The notes under the pieces are model-generated. The model had not been told where the DNA came from. It saw nothing but the letters and a program-made list of their open reading frames with translations, and did no database searches. Both the position numbers and the translations under genes were made by a program. DNA of 64,000 nucleotides. Origin: Neurospora tetraspora. Taxonomy: Eukaryota > Ascomycota > Sordariomycetes > Sordariales > Sordariaceae. Of this stretch, positions 24,395-35,896 are shown piece after piece (position 1 is the first letter of the stretch; every line of letters starts with the position of its first letter). Location: contig NW_026944384.1 of assembly GCF_033439725.1 (NCBI RefSeq), positions 2,046,001 through 2,110,000 on the forward strand. The letters run 5' to 3'.

Positions 24395-27300
24395 ATGTCC
24401 AACTTCAAGAGGGCCTCCATGGCGGGTGCCGGACCAAAGTCCGCCTCTTCGTCAGCGGCCATGGCAGCGGGCGGCCACAACAAGAACGGCAGCATCTTGA
24501 ATGCCCTCCGAGCGACCACCATGATTGATTCCAAGCCAGTATTACCAGCCGGTATGCTACCTATCCCCGCCGCTACACCAAAAGCACTCTTGCTTCGACA
24601 CATCAGCTAACCACACCCCTTCCCCATGACCAACAGAAATCCTCGTCACAATCCTCGACTACCTCCCCGTCTCCGACCTCCTCCGCTTCGCCCGCACCTC
24701 CCGCCGCATGCGCGAGATGGTCTACGACGACACCCGCTGGGTCGCCCGCCTGCGCTCCATGGGGGTGTGGGACGAAGTCGAAGCGCGGCGGCGGTTCGAG
24801 GAGGTGATGAAGCGACGGCGCGAAGCCGCCGAAAGGGCGGAGCGGGAACGACTTGCTGCTGCCGCTGCAGCTGCGGGAACAACAGTAGGAGCAATGGGAA
24901 TGCCAATAGGGAGGGGACAACCGTTTCCTGGACAATCACTGGAGCTTTTTCCTGGACTACAGCAGCAGCAGCAGTACCCGCCGCCGCCGGTGATAACGAC
25001 TACCTTGTTTGATGCGGGCGAGGAGGAGTTGAGGAGGAAAAAGATCGCGGAAGAGAAGGCGCAGAGGGAGCAGGCGATTCAGGCGGCGGCGCAGAGAAGG
25101 GCGGTGGAGGAGATGGAGGGGTTGCAGGATGGGTTTGAGACTATGAAAGTTGGTGGAGGGGGAGGGGGAGGGGCCCTGTTACCGACAGCGCAACCACAAA
25201 AAGACCCCTTTTCCGATCCGGAGGCGCTGTTAAACGTGGTCAAAAACGCCCGCTCCATCCGCGGCCACGCCCGCCAGGAGTACGGCAAGATCTACGGCGC
25301 GCTAGCACCCTTCTACTTCGACCTGGCTAAAGCGAAATCGCACACCGACCCGGTCGTCTTCCGCGTGTTTCGAGACCCGGAGCGACAGGCGCAGATGCTG
25401 GCCAACCTGCGGACGTTTGCCAAGTCGGACTGGGCCGCCGGCTGGCGGCAGCGCGAGGAGAAGCTGGCTACCATGGCGGGCATCTTCGAGAGCGCGGTCC
25501 TGCACGAGTTCGAAACGGGATACGAGTTCTGGGACGTCGATGGCCGGATGCACAAGTACGCGCACGTGTTGGATCTGCTGAACGGCGGCACGGCGGCGGT
25601 GGAGCTGTTTATCCAGAAACATCCCATTTTTTCGGATAAGGAGGTGTTGGCGAACCCGATGGAGTGCGTGAATCAGGCGCTGGCGGACGATGTCACGCTG
25701 GAGCCGTCAAGGCGGTTCTTTGAGGTGTTGACGGCCAAGGTTAACGAGCAGGCGGATATTATCAACAGAGTGTTCCCGAAGCCGGCCGAGGTGTTTTGGT
25801 TGTTGATGGGCAAGATCAGGGATGATATCCTGACGGATTACGTGACGCCCTTGTTTGACGAGACGCATGAGAGGAGTCTGGCTGCGTATGTGAAGGCGGT
25901 TTCGGGCCTGTTTGAGCAGACGTTGCAGTTCTTTAGGACGGTGAATGCGCCCAAGAACGAGAAGAACCCGAAGGAGCAGGAGGAGTTGGCGAAGGAGTTC
26001 GCGCTGAAAGCGTTTGAGCAGCATCTGGATCTTTACCTGGCGGACGAGCTGGATTACTTCACCCAGCAAGCGGAGGCGGAGGTGGGAGAGTGGGAGAAGA
26101 AGCTGTCGGAGCAGGATGCCACAGCGGAGTCGTTCTACATGGGCAGCTTCACTAACCGACAGGCGGATAAGAAGGACTTCTTGACGTCGTTCAGGAAAGT
26201 GGTTATGATGCCCGTCTCTGTTCTGCCAAGTTTGCCGTTGGGGTCGCCCTTTGCTTCTAAGCCGGCTACAACCCCTACGACAGCCACGGCAGCAGCAGCA
26301 AACGGCGGCGAGCTACAAGCGCCGGAAAATCCTGAGCAATCTCGTCCAGTTTCTCCCAGTTTGACGGCACCAGTAATTGCTGACCGTACAGGAAGTCCTT
26401 TGCCGGACAAGGCTCCCACGGATGAACTAGCAGCAAAGGCGGCACTGATGACGTCCAGGTTAGAGGGCATCAAGTCTCTCTTCAGCATCGAGGTTGCCCT
26501 CAGTCTCGTCCACAAGGCTAAATCCAGTCTCGGCCGCGCCGCTGTCTTCATCCAGCTGGGTGGGCAAGCCGGCGGCGAAGCTCGCGAGCAATGCGAAGCT
26601 ATCTTTGTCGCGTTGCTCCGCATCCTCGGCGGCCGTCACATCAAGCCCGGTTTCGACAAGGCGGTCGCCCACCTTTCGCAATACAACCCGCGCGAGGTCT
26701 CCCACCACGACAAGGGCGGCGTGGCGCCCCTAGTGACCTTCATCGAGCTCGTCAACGTCGGCGACCTCATTTCGCAGATGATCGACGTCTTTTACGAGCA
26801 ACAGCTCACCACGCCCAAAATCGCAGATCGCAACGACTTTTTGGACCCAGCCGGTCTGGCCAAGAAGAAATTCGAGCAGATGCTCGACGAAAGCGTCGCG
26901 GCCGGTCTCAACAAGGGCATCGACGTGCTGATGGACGAAGTCGAGTATGTCTGCGCCACCACCCAGCAACCAACCGATTACAACCCCACCATGACCACCG
27001 ACCCCTTCAACGACGCCGCCAGCATCAGCGGCATGAGCGTCACCACCGAAGGCACCAGCACCACCACCAACAGCAGTAGCAACAACCGAAAATCCCGATA
27101 CAAATCCGGCACCCCCTCCATCTGGTCCCTCCCCTCTCTCCCGGGTACCCCCACCACCCCCGGTGGCTCCAGTGGCACCACCACAAACTCACTCGGCCCG
27201 CAACAAGACATCGGTCCCACGCCCACCGCCTTCCGCATCCGCGACCTCGTAGCCTCACATACCTCCATGCTCACGGGATCAACCGATAAATCGATGCTAG

Positions 27301-27674
27301 ACGTGTTCAACGGCGAAGTCGGCCTGCGTCTCTTCGCGGCCGTATGCAAGCACCTGAAGCGCCAACGCATCTCCACGGAAGGCGCCATCAAGCTCATCGC
27401 CGACGTGAATCTTTACTACGAGTACATCCGCACTCTCAAGAACAATGACCTGTTGGCGTATTTCAAGGCGCTGAGGGAGCTGAGTCAGATTTACCTGATT
27501 GATGCGAAGCATCATGCTAAAGAGATGGCGACGATCATTGCGGATAACGAGCGGTTTAGTGGTGTGTTTAGGGCGGAGGAGGTGTATGAGTATGCGGAGC
27601 GCAGGGCGGATTGGTATAGTGTTAGGAAGGAGGTGGAGAGGGCTATGTATGGGTTGGAGTGTTTGGTTATGTGA
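24395..27674 (+). CDS. rcy1: Recyclin-1 (F-box plus Sec10-like, CaaX end)
   Basis: An F-box adaptor for SCF ubiquitin ligase and endosomal recycling (S. cerevisiae Rcy1, S. pombe Pof6). Exons 24395-24551 and 24637-27674 give 1064 aa. The F-box begins at residue 53 exactly at the splice join (EILVTILDYLPVSDLLRFAR). A charged Ala/Glu-rich linker with a poly-Gly tract follows, and then a long helical region like exocyst Sec10. Two Ser/Thr/Asn-rich inserts interrupt the later part. The protein ends in CLVM, a CaaX box, as known for yeast Rcy1; Met at the last position predicts farnesylation and membrane attachment. The start at 24395 has the context CACCATGTC. Confidence 0.93.
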
Positions 27675-28110
27675 GTGGGATAGGGAAAGGGAAGGGGAAA
27701 GAAAGGGGGTTGGTAATGAGGGTGGCAGAGGGGGAGGGAGGGACATGGGAAGTATTTAATGAAACAAAACAGCGAGCATTTTGGAATAGAGAGAGCATGA
27801 TTAAAATTTTGAAGTAGATAAAAGCGCATAGGGGGTTGTTGATATCCATGACATAGCAATACATGAATCTCTTATCACTTCACCAAAATATCAAAAGGGG
27901 CTTCCTAAAGTGTGGATTAAAACTGATATGATCTCTATTGTTATTCTGTGTTATGCGCCCAAACGCCTTTCTCTCGCTCTATAGTGTCAATGCCGTGCAT
28001 ACTGTAACCTCCTTTCCAACCCAGTGTATGTATCCGTTCATAAGTATATAATGCATTCCCAGAAGATGCTTTGTTTCGATCATAATAACCATCACCCATA
28101 CCTAGCTTCC
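27675..28110. other. Convergent spacer
   Basis: AT-richer 436 bases shared by the 3' ends of recyclin-1 and the CDK7 homologue. No gene. Confidence 0.6.
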
Positions 28111-29407
28111 TCACCTGGCGGCACCAAAGTCCAATTTCCTAGCGACCTTGGAGCCGCGCACATCATCATCCTCCACCATGCCATTCCGTCTCTTCAAATC
28201 CGCCGCCAGCTTCTCCTCCGCCCCCGCCGTCTTCTTGGGCAAGTCATGCTTAGGCGTCGGCTTCGGATCTGCCTTCCACCACCTATGTTCCAGCATCTCC
28301 CTGGCCGTGATCCGCCTCCTCGGATCCAAAATCAGCGTCTTGGCCAGCAGATCGACGCCGTCCGACCCGACCGCGCCGAACCGGCCCATGTATTTTTCTT
28401 TACCCGCCACGGGCACCACGTCGCTGGGAACCGTGTACTCCTTCAGCTGCGTCACGCCCGGCCAGTTCTCCTCCGTCGGCGTGCCGATTTCCCTGCAGAT
28501 CAGGGCGATCTGTTCAACCTCCGAGTTGCCAGGCAGGTAGGGCGCGCGGATGATGAGCTCGGCGAAAACCAGACCCACCGACCAGACGTCCACGGCACCC
28601 GAGTAGTGCCGCGCGCCAAACAAAAGCTCCGGGGGACGGTACCATCTGGTGATCACGTTCGCCGTCATCCGCACCCCCGGGTCCGCAAAGCTCCGGGCTA
28701 GACCAAAATCCGCTAGTTTGACTTCGCCGTCGGCGGCGATCAGCAGGTTGTTCGGCTTGATATCGCGGTGCAGCACGTAGTTGTCGTGACACCACCAGAC
28801 GGCGCGCGTCAGCATGCCCATCCACGCTTTGATGTCGGCGGCGCCGTAGCGGACGTGGTCGACGTCGCGGATCAGCATCTCGAGGTCGCCTAGCGGAAGG
28901 TATTCAAGGACTAGGTTGAGGTTCTGGTCCTTGGACGAGAAGACGGAATGTAGGATGATGATGTTGGCGTGGCCCCGGAGCTTTTGCAGGTACTTCATCT
29001 CGCGGATGGCGTCGGGGGCGATGCCGTCTTGGTATTCTTTTTGGACTTTGATTTTTTTGATGGCGACTTTTATTGAGGAGTCGAGGCGGGAGTGGCCGAG
29101 GTAGACGTTGGCGTAGGTACCCTCGCCGAGTTTCTTACCTGTTTGCGCATGATGGGTGTTAGCGTAATGACTCTACTCTAGTTCGAGGTTAAAGCGTACC
29201 CTTGATGTATTTGTTCTTCTCATCTTCGTTCATCTGCTCCATCAGATCCATAGTCGGACGGGCTTGGGCGGCGACCTGCTGGGCGATCTGCTGGCCCCGG
29301 GCCGAGCGTGGCAGTCCTCCGCTTGGGGTGCCGCCGCTGGATGTCGGAAGGGATTTCGATGGCTGGAGCGCATCGGTCGGACGCGCAACAAGAGGGGAGT
29401 TCGCCAT
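28111..29407 (-). CDS. KIN28: Cyclin-dependent kinase 7 homologue (Kin28/Mcs6, TFIIH kinase)
   Basis: Phosphorylates the RNA polymerase II C-terminal domain as part of TFIIH and may activate other CDKs. Exons 29407-29200 and 29138-28111 give 411 aa. An extension of about 67 residues rich in Pro, Ser and Gln precedes the kinase domain. The Gly loop GEGTYANV starts near residue 74, across the intron join; the ATP-binding Lys is near 97 in VAIKKIKV. Also visible are HRDIKPNN, DFGLARSF, and a T-loop Thr before NVITRWYRPPELLFG, which resembles CDK7 closely. The cyclin-contact helix reads DAIREMKYLQ in place of PSTAIRE. The C-terminal ~80 residues are basic and end without a clear motif. Confidence 0.95.
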
Positions 29408-30602
29408 GTTGGCTTATGGTCACGGGTGAACCCTCGGACGGACGGTGAACGGTGATGCCAAAACAGTCGATTAGTTTAGAGGCAGTGTTGTTATTGTTGT
29501 TGTTGTTGGGCAGCTTCGTAAAGGCAGCCTTGCATGTACGGAGTCAAGATAAGGAGGATAAGGGAAGGGAGAGTGAGCGAGTGGGATTAAGCTTTGGCGG
29601 ATGAATGCGCGGTGGCCGGTGATGGATTCGGCGGAAGGGCCCTGACAAACAGTGGAGGTCGGGCCCCCGTGTGTCTGTGGGTCCACTGCCGCTGGTACCT
29701 TGAGATAGCGACTTCCATCTGAGTTTCTCATGTCAACATCAAGAAGAAGCTTCTTTTTCCACTGAAAAGATCTAATATCAATCATATGAGCTCCTTGGTA
29801 TCTTAAACTCGATATCTTGTCATGATGATATGAAAACCGCGGTAGGATGCCGATGACACCGTCACACCGTCAAACTCGTTTAGGTAAGCACTAACAAACA
29901 AATACCCCTGTATCCGCAATGGATTGACTAAGAAACACGCTAAACCCCAGACGGCTCAGTGCTCCGTAGGGATGCGCAGCAGCGCAGACGGCCTGGATGC
30001 TGACGTCACTGCTCACCCACCCAAAGTGGCAGTGTGAAGGCTCTTCCCATGACTCTATCATATGGCATTTGCCGTTGGGCTAGGATTAGAGAAAAATAAT
30101 GATGAAACGAAACCCAAGCCATGCCAAAGCCATGGCAGAGACAAGGCAGTAATCCACGAGAGTAAGCATCATGACGCGTCTAGACTCTAGAACATACCTC
30201 CTTTAAGGGAAGGTCCCCCTTGTGCCCCTTTCCGTTGTCAACTTCCACTCGACCTTTGACACGCAAACAACAACCGTGGTACATACTTGTAGCACCCGAC
30301 AGTCGATTGTGGCTGCCGAGACGACCTGGACTTCCAACACTCTTTAAAACATCCATTGTCTGCATAATATCTTATCATCCGTATCAACCCCACGACGACG
30401 AGACTTTCCGGTACTCACTACCATCACTTCGTAAACGAAGAAGGGGCGTGCTTCGTCCAAACTCATCCCCGCTCGTTCCTGGTTCCTGCATCTTCTGCTC
30501 GTGCATCTACTAGCGAAGCTGTGGGCGCACAGAACCCGTGTTACATCATACTTCGATCACCAACCACCAAGACATCGGAGGAAAAAAAAACAAATCGCCA
30601 AA
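29408..30602. promoter_or_regulatory. Divergent promoter region of CDK7 homologue and Sfk1-like gene
   Basis: A 1.2 kb head-to-head spacer. It has GTT/AAC trinucleotide repeats near 29,485-29,510, just before the kinase start, and pyrimidine-rich leader before the Sfk1-like gene. No gene seen. Confidence 0.5.
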
Positions 30603-31667
30603 ATGTTGCGAGGCATACTATCATACTGGGTAAGCAAGCCTTCACTTTTCCATCCTTCCATCCTTCCCTCCTCCCCCTTCCTCCTTTCCACGTTCCCCTT
30701 CCACTCCCCCTTCCCTCCATTCCACACCCCCAAAACTAACACCTCCATGCCCCCCTTCTTCCAGATCTTCCCCATAATCTCCGGCGTAGTCTGGCTCGGC
30801 ACCCTCCTCGGCCTGCTCATCTACTGGTGCACCAACGAACACCGGCGTCACTACGCCTCCATGGACTCGCTCCAAACCATAGCCTACATCTCGGACGTCG
30901 GCGCCTCGACGCTCAAGCCCTTATTCATAGCCGGCTGCTCCGTCACCACCGTCTTCCTGGACCTCTCCTTCGGCGCCGACCGCTGGCTCCGGCACAAGGG
31001 CCGGTTGGTCCCCAACACCACCGTCACGGAAAAAGTCCTGTCGGGAATCACCATCGTCTTCGCCATCATCGGCACCGCCGGCCTGATTCTGCTGAGCATC
31101 TTCGACACGGCGCGACACCCCAAGTTGCACGACATTTTTCTGCTGCTGTTCATTGCCGGCTACGTCATCAGCGCCATCTTTATCTGCTGGGAGTATCAGA
31201 GGCTCGGCATGCGCTATCGCGAGCACCGCGTCCTCCGCATTTCCTTCTGGATCAAGCTGGCGTTTGTCATCGTCGAGATCATCCTGGCCATCGCGTTTGC
31301 TAGTTGCAATTTCACTAAGCACTACAACGCCGCCGCGGTGTTGGAGTGGACGATTGCGTTTATTTTTAGTTTCTATGTCTTTTCGTTTTGGATCGATTTG
31401 TATCCCGCCGTCAGGACCAAGGGGTCCGGAGGGTACAGGGGAAACAACAAGGGCATGAATGAGCATGTGGGTTCTCAGAGTATGGAGGAGCAGGGGATTG
31501 CGGGGAGTGATAGGACGTTGATGGGGGAGGGCAATGCTGCTGCTCACTCTGGTCATGGTCATGGTCATGGTCAGAGAGATAGCGGTTACAGCGCCGCGAG
31601 CAGGCCGGGGACGGCGACGAATCAGCGGAGTGGGTTGAGGGGGATGGCTCTTCCTAATGATTTTTAG
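30603..31667 (+). CDS. Frag1/DRAM/Sfk1-family membrane protein
   Basis: A tiny first exon 30603-30629 (MLRGILSYW) and exon 30765-31667 give 309 aa. The 135-nt intron is strongly pyrimidine-rich with AAACTAAC as branch point. Six hydrophobic segments fit the family: IFPIISGVVWLGTLLGLLIYW, LKPLFIAGCSVTTVFLDL, SGITIVFAIIGTAGLILL, FLLLFIAGYVISAIFICW, KLAFVIVEIILAIAFA and VLEWTIAFIFSFYVF. ASMDSLQTIAYISDVGA after segment 1 is typical of Frag1/DRAM/Sfk1. The cytosolic tail contains a HSGHGHGHGQ repeat. Yeast Sfk1 acts with PI4-kinase Stt4 at the plasma membrane; whether this protein shares that role rather than a DRAM-like one is unknown. Confidence 0.82.
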   Translation: MLRGILSYWVSKPSLFHPSILPSSPFLLSTFPFHSPFPPFHTPKTNTSMPPFFQIFPIISGVVWLGTLLGLLIYWCTNEHRRHYASMDSLQTIAYISDVGASTLKPLFIAGCSVTTVFLDLSFGADRWLRHKGRLVPNTTVTEKVLSGITIVFAIIGTAGLILLSIFDTARHPKLHDIFLLLFIAGYVISAIFICWEYQRLGMRYREHRVLRISFWIKLAFVIVEIILAIAFASCNFTKHYNAAAVLEWTIAFIFSFYVFSFWIDLYPAVRTKGSGGYRGNNKGMNEHVGSQSMEEQGIAGSDRTLMGEGNAAAHSGHGHGHGQRDSGYSAASRPGTATNQRSGLRGMALPNDF

Positions 31668-32199
31668 GGAAAGGGCTTTTTAGGAGGATGCGATGATTGT
31701 GGTTCTTTTGAGGAAGAATAAGAGATGGACATCTAAAGATGAAAAGGAGGATATGGAGTTAACGTTGGAGGGCGCTAGGATACCACATGGTTTCGACATC
31801 ACGATGAGCAAGCAAAGAGCGGGATCCCGTATCGTTTTGGGGCGGTTTGAGGGACAACCTTGAATGACTTATGAGGCGTTAAGGGATTGGCAACTCTTGG
31901 TTTTAGATCTTCACTTCTTTTTGCATACTTTTGTACTATGATTCTTGCAGTAATACAGACATCAGAAGTCACCTTCAAGCTTTAAGCACGAGGCAGTATA
32001 CAGTGCATGCCACAATAACTTCGTGTACTCCGTGTTAAAAAATGCTATAGCCCATCACTGATACCCTACCCTATCCTTCCTTCCAATGTTCAATCCAATA
32101 CCTATGTATCCCAAACCACTTCCCAAAAACAATGCTGCCACTGTCATCTCATCGTTACACGTTTATGTTTACACCACTTCACCATCCCCAAACCCAAAT
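31668..32199. other. Convergent spacer
   Basis: 0.53 kb between the 3' ends of the Sfk1-like gene and the Gyp7 homologue. No gene. Confidence 0.6.
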
Positions 32200-35048
32200 C
32201 TACGCACGCTCCCTAGTCGGATATCCCGCCCCCTCCTTCACCGGAGCCCGTATAATCTCCACCTCCCGACTCAACAACTTCCTCAACGCCGGCGTGACGA
32301 TCTTTTCTACCTTCTCCTTATCATCTTCCGCCATTGTCGTAGCCGTAGTCTTGCCCTTGTTATCCTTAGTCGTAGCTGCTGCTGCTGCGGGGGAAGACGC
32401 CGCCCTAGGCCCAGACTGAGGCCGAGGCGGCAACGGAGGACTCGGTGACTTGGATCCCTCCGCATTTGCCAGAGCTGCAGATGCTGATGAGGATGAAGCT
32501 GTTGATAACGTCCTCCTGGGACCGGGGAAGTGTTCCTTCCTGTCGATGGCTTCGACTAGACGGCGGAAGCGCTGGAAGAGGGCTTCGGCGCGGATGAGGG
32601 TTGACTCTAGGTCTATTGTGGTGGATAGCTCGTTCACTACATCCTTGTTAGCACAAATAAAATACCTGGCGTATGGTGTAAAAGGGGTGTCCAACTTACC
32701 ATACTTCAACACCTCATCAAAGTGCTTCAAATGCGTCATGATCACATCGCGATGCCTCTCCAGAATCGCCAGCGCAATGAACAAGTGGAACCCGCTGCTC
32801 AAGTAATCCGTCCACAACGCCTCCCACAGGCGCAGCACATCTGCCCACTCGAACTCGCGTTTATACCACACCAGCAGCATGCGGAAGAAGAAAAAGAAGT
32901 TCGTGCTGTCGGCCGACTCCAAGTGGGCGTACAGCTTGGGATCCATGAACCGGACCAGGTTGTCCAGCGCCAGGAGCTGGGCCCGCATGCCGGACTGGTC
33001 GCGGAGGAAGTTGCGTTCCATCCGGTCCATGAAGTGCTGGAACGCCCAGAAGGCGAGGGCGTCGTCTTGCAGGACGGCGTAGATGGGGGCGAGCAGGTCG
33101 GACATGCCTTGGACGTAGCCCAGGCCTTTGTTGTACTCGTTGTAGGTTAGGAGCATGTCCTTCAGTTGCTCCATGTGGACGTTGGTGCCGGTGGAGGCAA
33201 AGGGGGAGTCGGGGTCGGGGTGGGGGATATCTTCGCCGGCGAAGATGGGGACGTTTCGGTCTGTTCGGTGAACATCCTTCTCTGTAAGTAAAGTGGGTTA
33301 GGAATCTCTGGTGTAAAGCTGAACGTTGATGTGTTGTAAAAGGAGACTTACCTATCCTGTTCCTCTGCTCTCTCCACCACTCGCCCTCCTCACCTTCACC
33401 ACCCAGATCAACCTGACGCTCCCACCAGGCGCCCTTGAGCTTGATGTAAGCGTCTCTCAACGATGCCGCTTGTGCCTTGCGCTCGTCCGCCGTGCTGTAC
33501 CAATCATAAACCCCAAGCAAGAACAACCACGCCTCCTTCCGCACCCCATCCTCAGGATCAAGCCCGCCATGAAAGATCCTCTCCTTGACCTCATCAACAG
33601 TAACACTCAACCTCCCCGTCCTCTCATCAAAGAATCCCTTCCACTCCTTCAGCGTCAACACCCTCCTCCTCTCTTCGAGGGACAAGCTATTCGCCCCATC
33701 CACCAGCTCAAACTCGCCCACGTCCGTATCCTCCAGCTCCATGACATCCCGCGCCGTCCACGTCCTCCTACTCCGATCCCTATCGCTCTGCTCCGCTATA
33801 CCCATCGCCCACCTTGCCAGGTAAATCCTCGCGCTGTCGAACTCGTCCTGCAGCGTCTGCACCTCCGGGTTTCTCAGCAGCCTCCTCATCTGCGGCGGCA
33901 CGCGCGGGTTATCCAAGACATCGTTGGCCGCCTGCCGCGTGAAGGTAGTCACCTTGCTGAACTTCTCCATCAGGTTCCAACCGGCTTCCTTGATCAGCTT
34001 GACGAACGGGTCCATGCCGGCGTCCTTGTCCTTGGCGCCTGGGTCTCCACGGGAAGATCCCGCCTGTGCCGCCGTATTTGTAGTAGGCTTCCCCCCAAAT
34101 GCAACACTATCCTCCCTCGACGGCTCAACAAGGTAAATATTCGGCTCGGCCCCGCTCCGCTCAATCTGCACGTACCGCCTCAGCCACCGCAGCACTTCAT
34201 CCCCTCCCCAGAACATCTGCCCCGCTTCGCCAAAGGGATCAAAAGTATCCGCCGTCCGCTTCTTTTTCTGTAGTATGGTGCTCTGGCACTCGCTGTCATG
34301 AAAAAAAAGCGCCGGGAAACTGTCGCCGGCCCGGCTGTTGATGATGATGCTGCCCCACCACCAGCCCACGCTCGGCGGGCGGATCAGGAGGCTGTAGATG
34401 GCGCTGACGGGGATGGCGAAGGCATAGGGCCCGACGGAGCCGCGGTGGGTGGTGACGGTCGGCGGGGGAGGCACGAGGTAGGACTGTTTCGGTGGCGAGT
34501 CGCCGTCGCAGAGGTCGACTTTGACGTAGAGGTTGGCTGCTTCGCCTAGTTGGGATTCGGGGACCCAGGCGAGGAGGAGGTCCGAAGATGCCGGGGTGTT
34601 GCTCGAGTCCTCCCGGTCATCGCGGTGTTGGTTTCTTTGTTGGAGAAGCGCGATATAGCCGGGGATATTATCTTTTGCGGATGGTGTCGGGTGGATGTAG
34701 ACCTGGGATTTTTCGGTTAGTGTTGTGGTGATAAAATAAGGGTACCGGGACAGTTCAAACCTTGCTCTTGGTGTATAGGAGTTTCACCCCTCTCCCCGTA
34801 GAGGTGTGAGTGATGGTGTTATAATCGCCTTCCTCGTCGTCGCTCATGGCATAGTAGCTCCCGGCTGGTGACGAAGGCTGCGGTCTCGAAGTCGGTACTG
34901 GAGTCGGGTGCGTTAACGGTACTGTTGCCGGCGTTGCTGTTGAGGTGCTTCCTGTTGTTGTGGTTGTACCTGCTGATGTTGATGTTGTTGATGTTGAACT
35001 GTCGGTAACGGGTGGGGTTGTGCCCGACGTCATCTTGATCCGTGTCAT
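32200..35048 (-). CDS. GYP7: Rab GTPase-activating protein, Gyp7/TBC1D15 type
   Basis: Exons 35048-34761, 34702-33352, 33281-32700 and 32636-32200 give 885 aa. A Ser/Thr-rich N-terminus leads to a Gyp7-type N-terminal domain (GRGVKLLYTKSK/VYIHP, later SAIYSLLIRPPSVGWWWGSIIIN). The TBC domain starts at IFHGGLDPEDGVRKEAWLFLLGVYDW. The arginine finger, IEKDVHRTDRN, is formed across intron 2. The glutamine finger is YVQGM, and FRMLLVWYKREF and LWEALWTDY follow. These are the catalytic pair of active TBC GAPs; in yeast Gyp7 acts on Ypt7 in vacuolar traffic. Intron 3 (32637-32699) is 63 nt without a stop, so it can also be read through. The start at 35048 is the first in-frame ATG; a second lies five codons on. 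Confidence 0.92.
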
Positions 35049-35896
35049 ACTGTGGGACTAACAACCGATAACAGCCATCGACTATACACTTTGCTACGGG
35101 CAAGTGAACAGTGGTCTTTCAATAGTGAACTATGCCGTGCAGAAAGTTGATGATGGTGTGGTACTCTTGAAATCAAGTTATTTGTGCAAGGCAAGAAGTG
35201 GCAGGTGATGGATGAGGGGAGGGATGTAAGGGCGGGAAGTTCCTAACCGACGGAACTTTAGTGTCACAAACTGTTAAAATGATCACACGCTCAGTCTCCC
35301 GACCCGACTCGACTTCTTAAACTTTCATTCATCAATTGCCAACGCGCGTTGCCCCGCGCTGAGCTGTATGCGACCGAAGTCCTGATACCTGTTGGCACAG
35401 CCCACTGGCACAGCCCACCGTCTTATACGCTATCGTATATCTACTTTGTTGTCGTAAGTCAACGAGACGTTGTCACAGGCCTCGTCATCCTATCAGATAT
35501 TTACTGGGCAGTAGTAGTTCTAGCGGCCTGCTCTATGCAGTCTAGACAAAAACCGCCACGACAGGGGGTCGCTGAATCCACGACGACCCAGCACCTACAC
35601 CCCTGCCCCTTTCACCAACAACCTAACCACCAAACCTGCGCACCACCACACCATATTCAATACCTTGGACCCGGTAGTTACGCGGCCTTTTGCCTCTTGA
35701 ATATTTTAATTGCTTCTTTGAGATATAGTGGGCGTGCGTAAGATCTTGGCAGCAATACCACCAAGCTGGACCCTTCTTCCGAATAGATGTGGCTTGCAAC
35801 ATTGCATGCGCGTACAAGCATAGTGTGCCTCACTTACACATTAAAACCAAAGTAATCTCTCACAGCACGCGCTTTACGTCGGGAGGGTGGGCTCTT
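35049..35896. promoter_or_regulatory. Gyp7 upstream region and Mkt1 3' region
   Basis: 0.85 kb without a recognisable gene, holding the Gyp7 promoter on one side and the Mkt1 3' end on the other. Confidence 0.5.
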
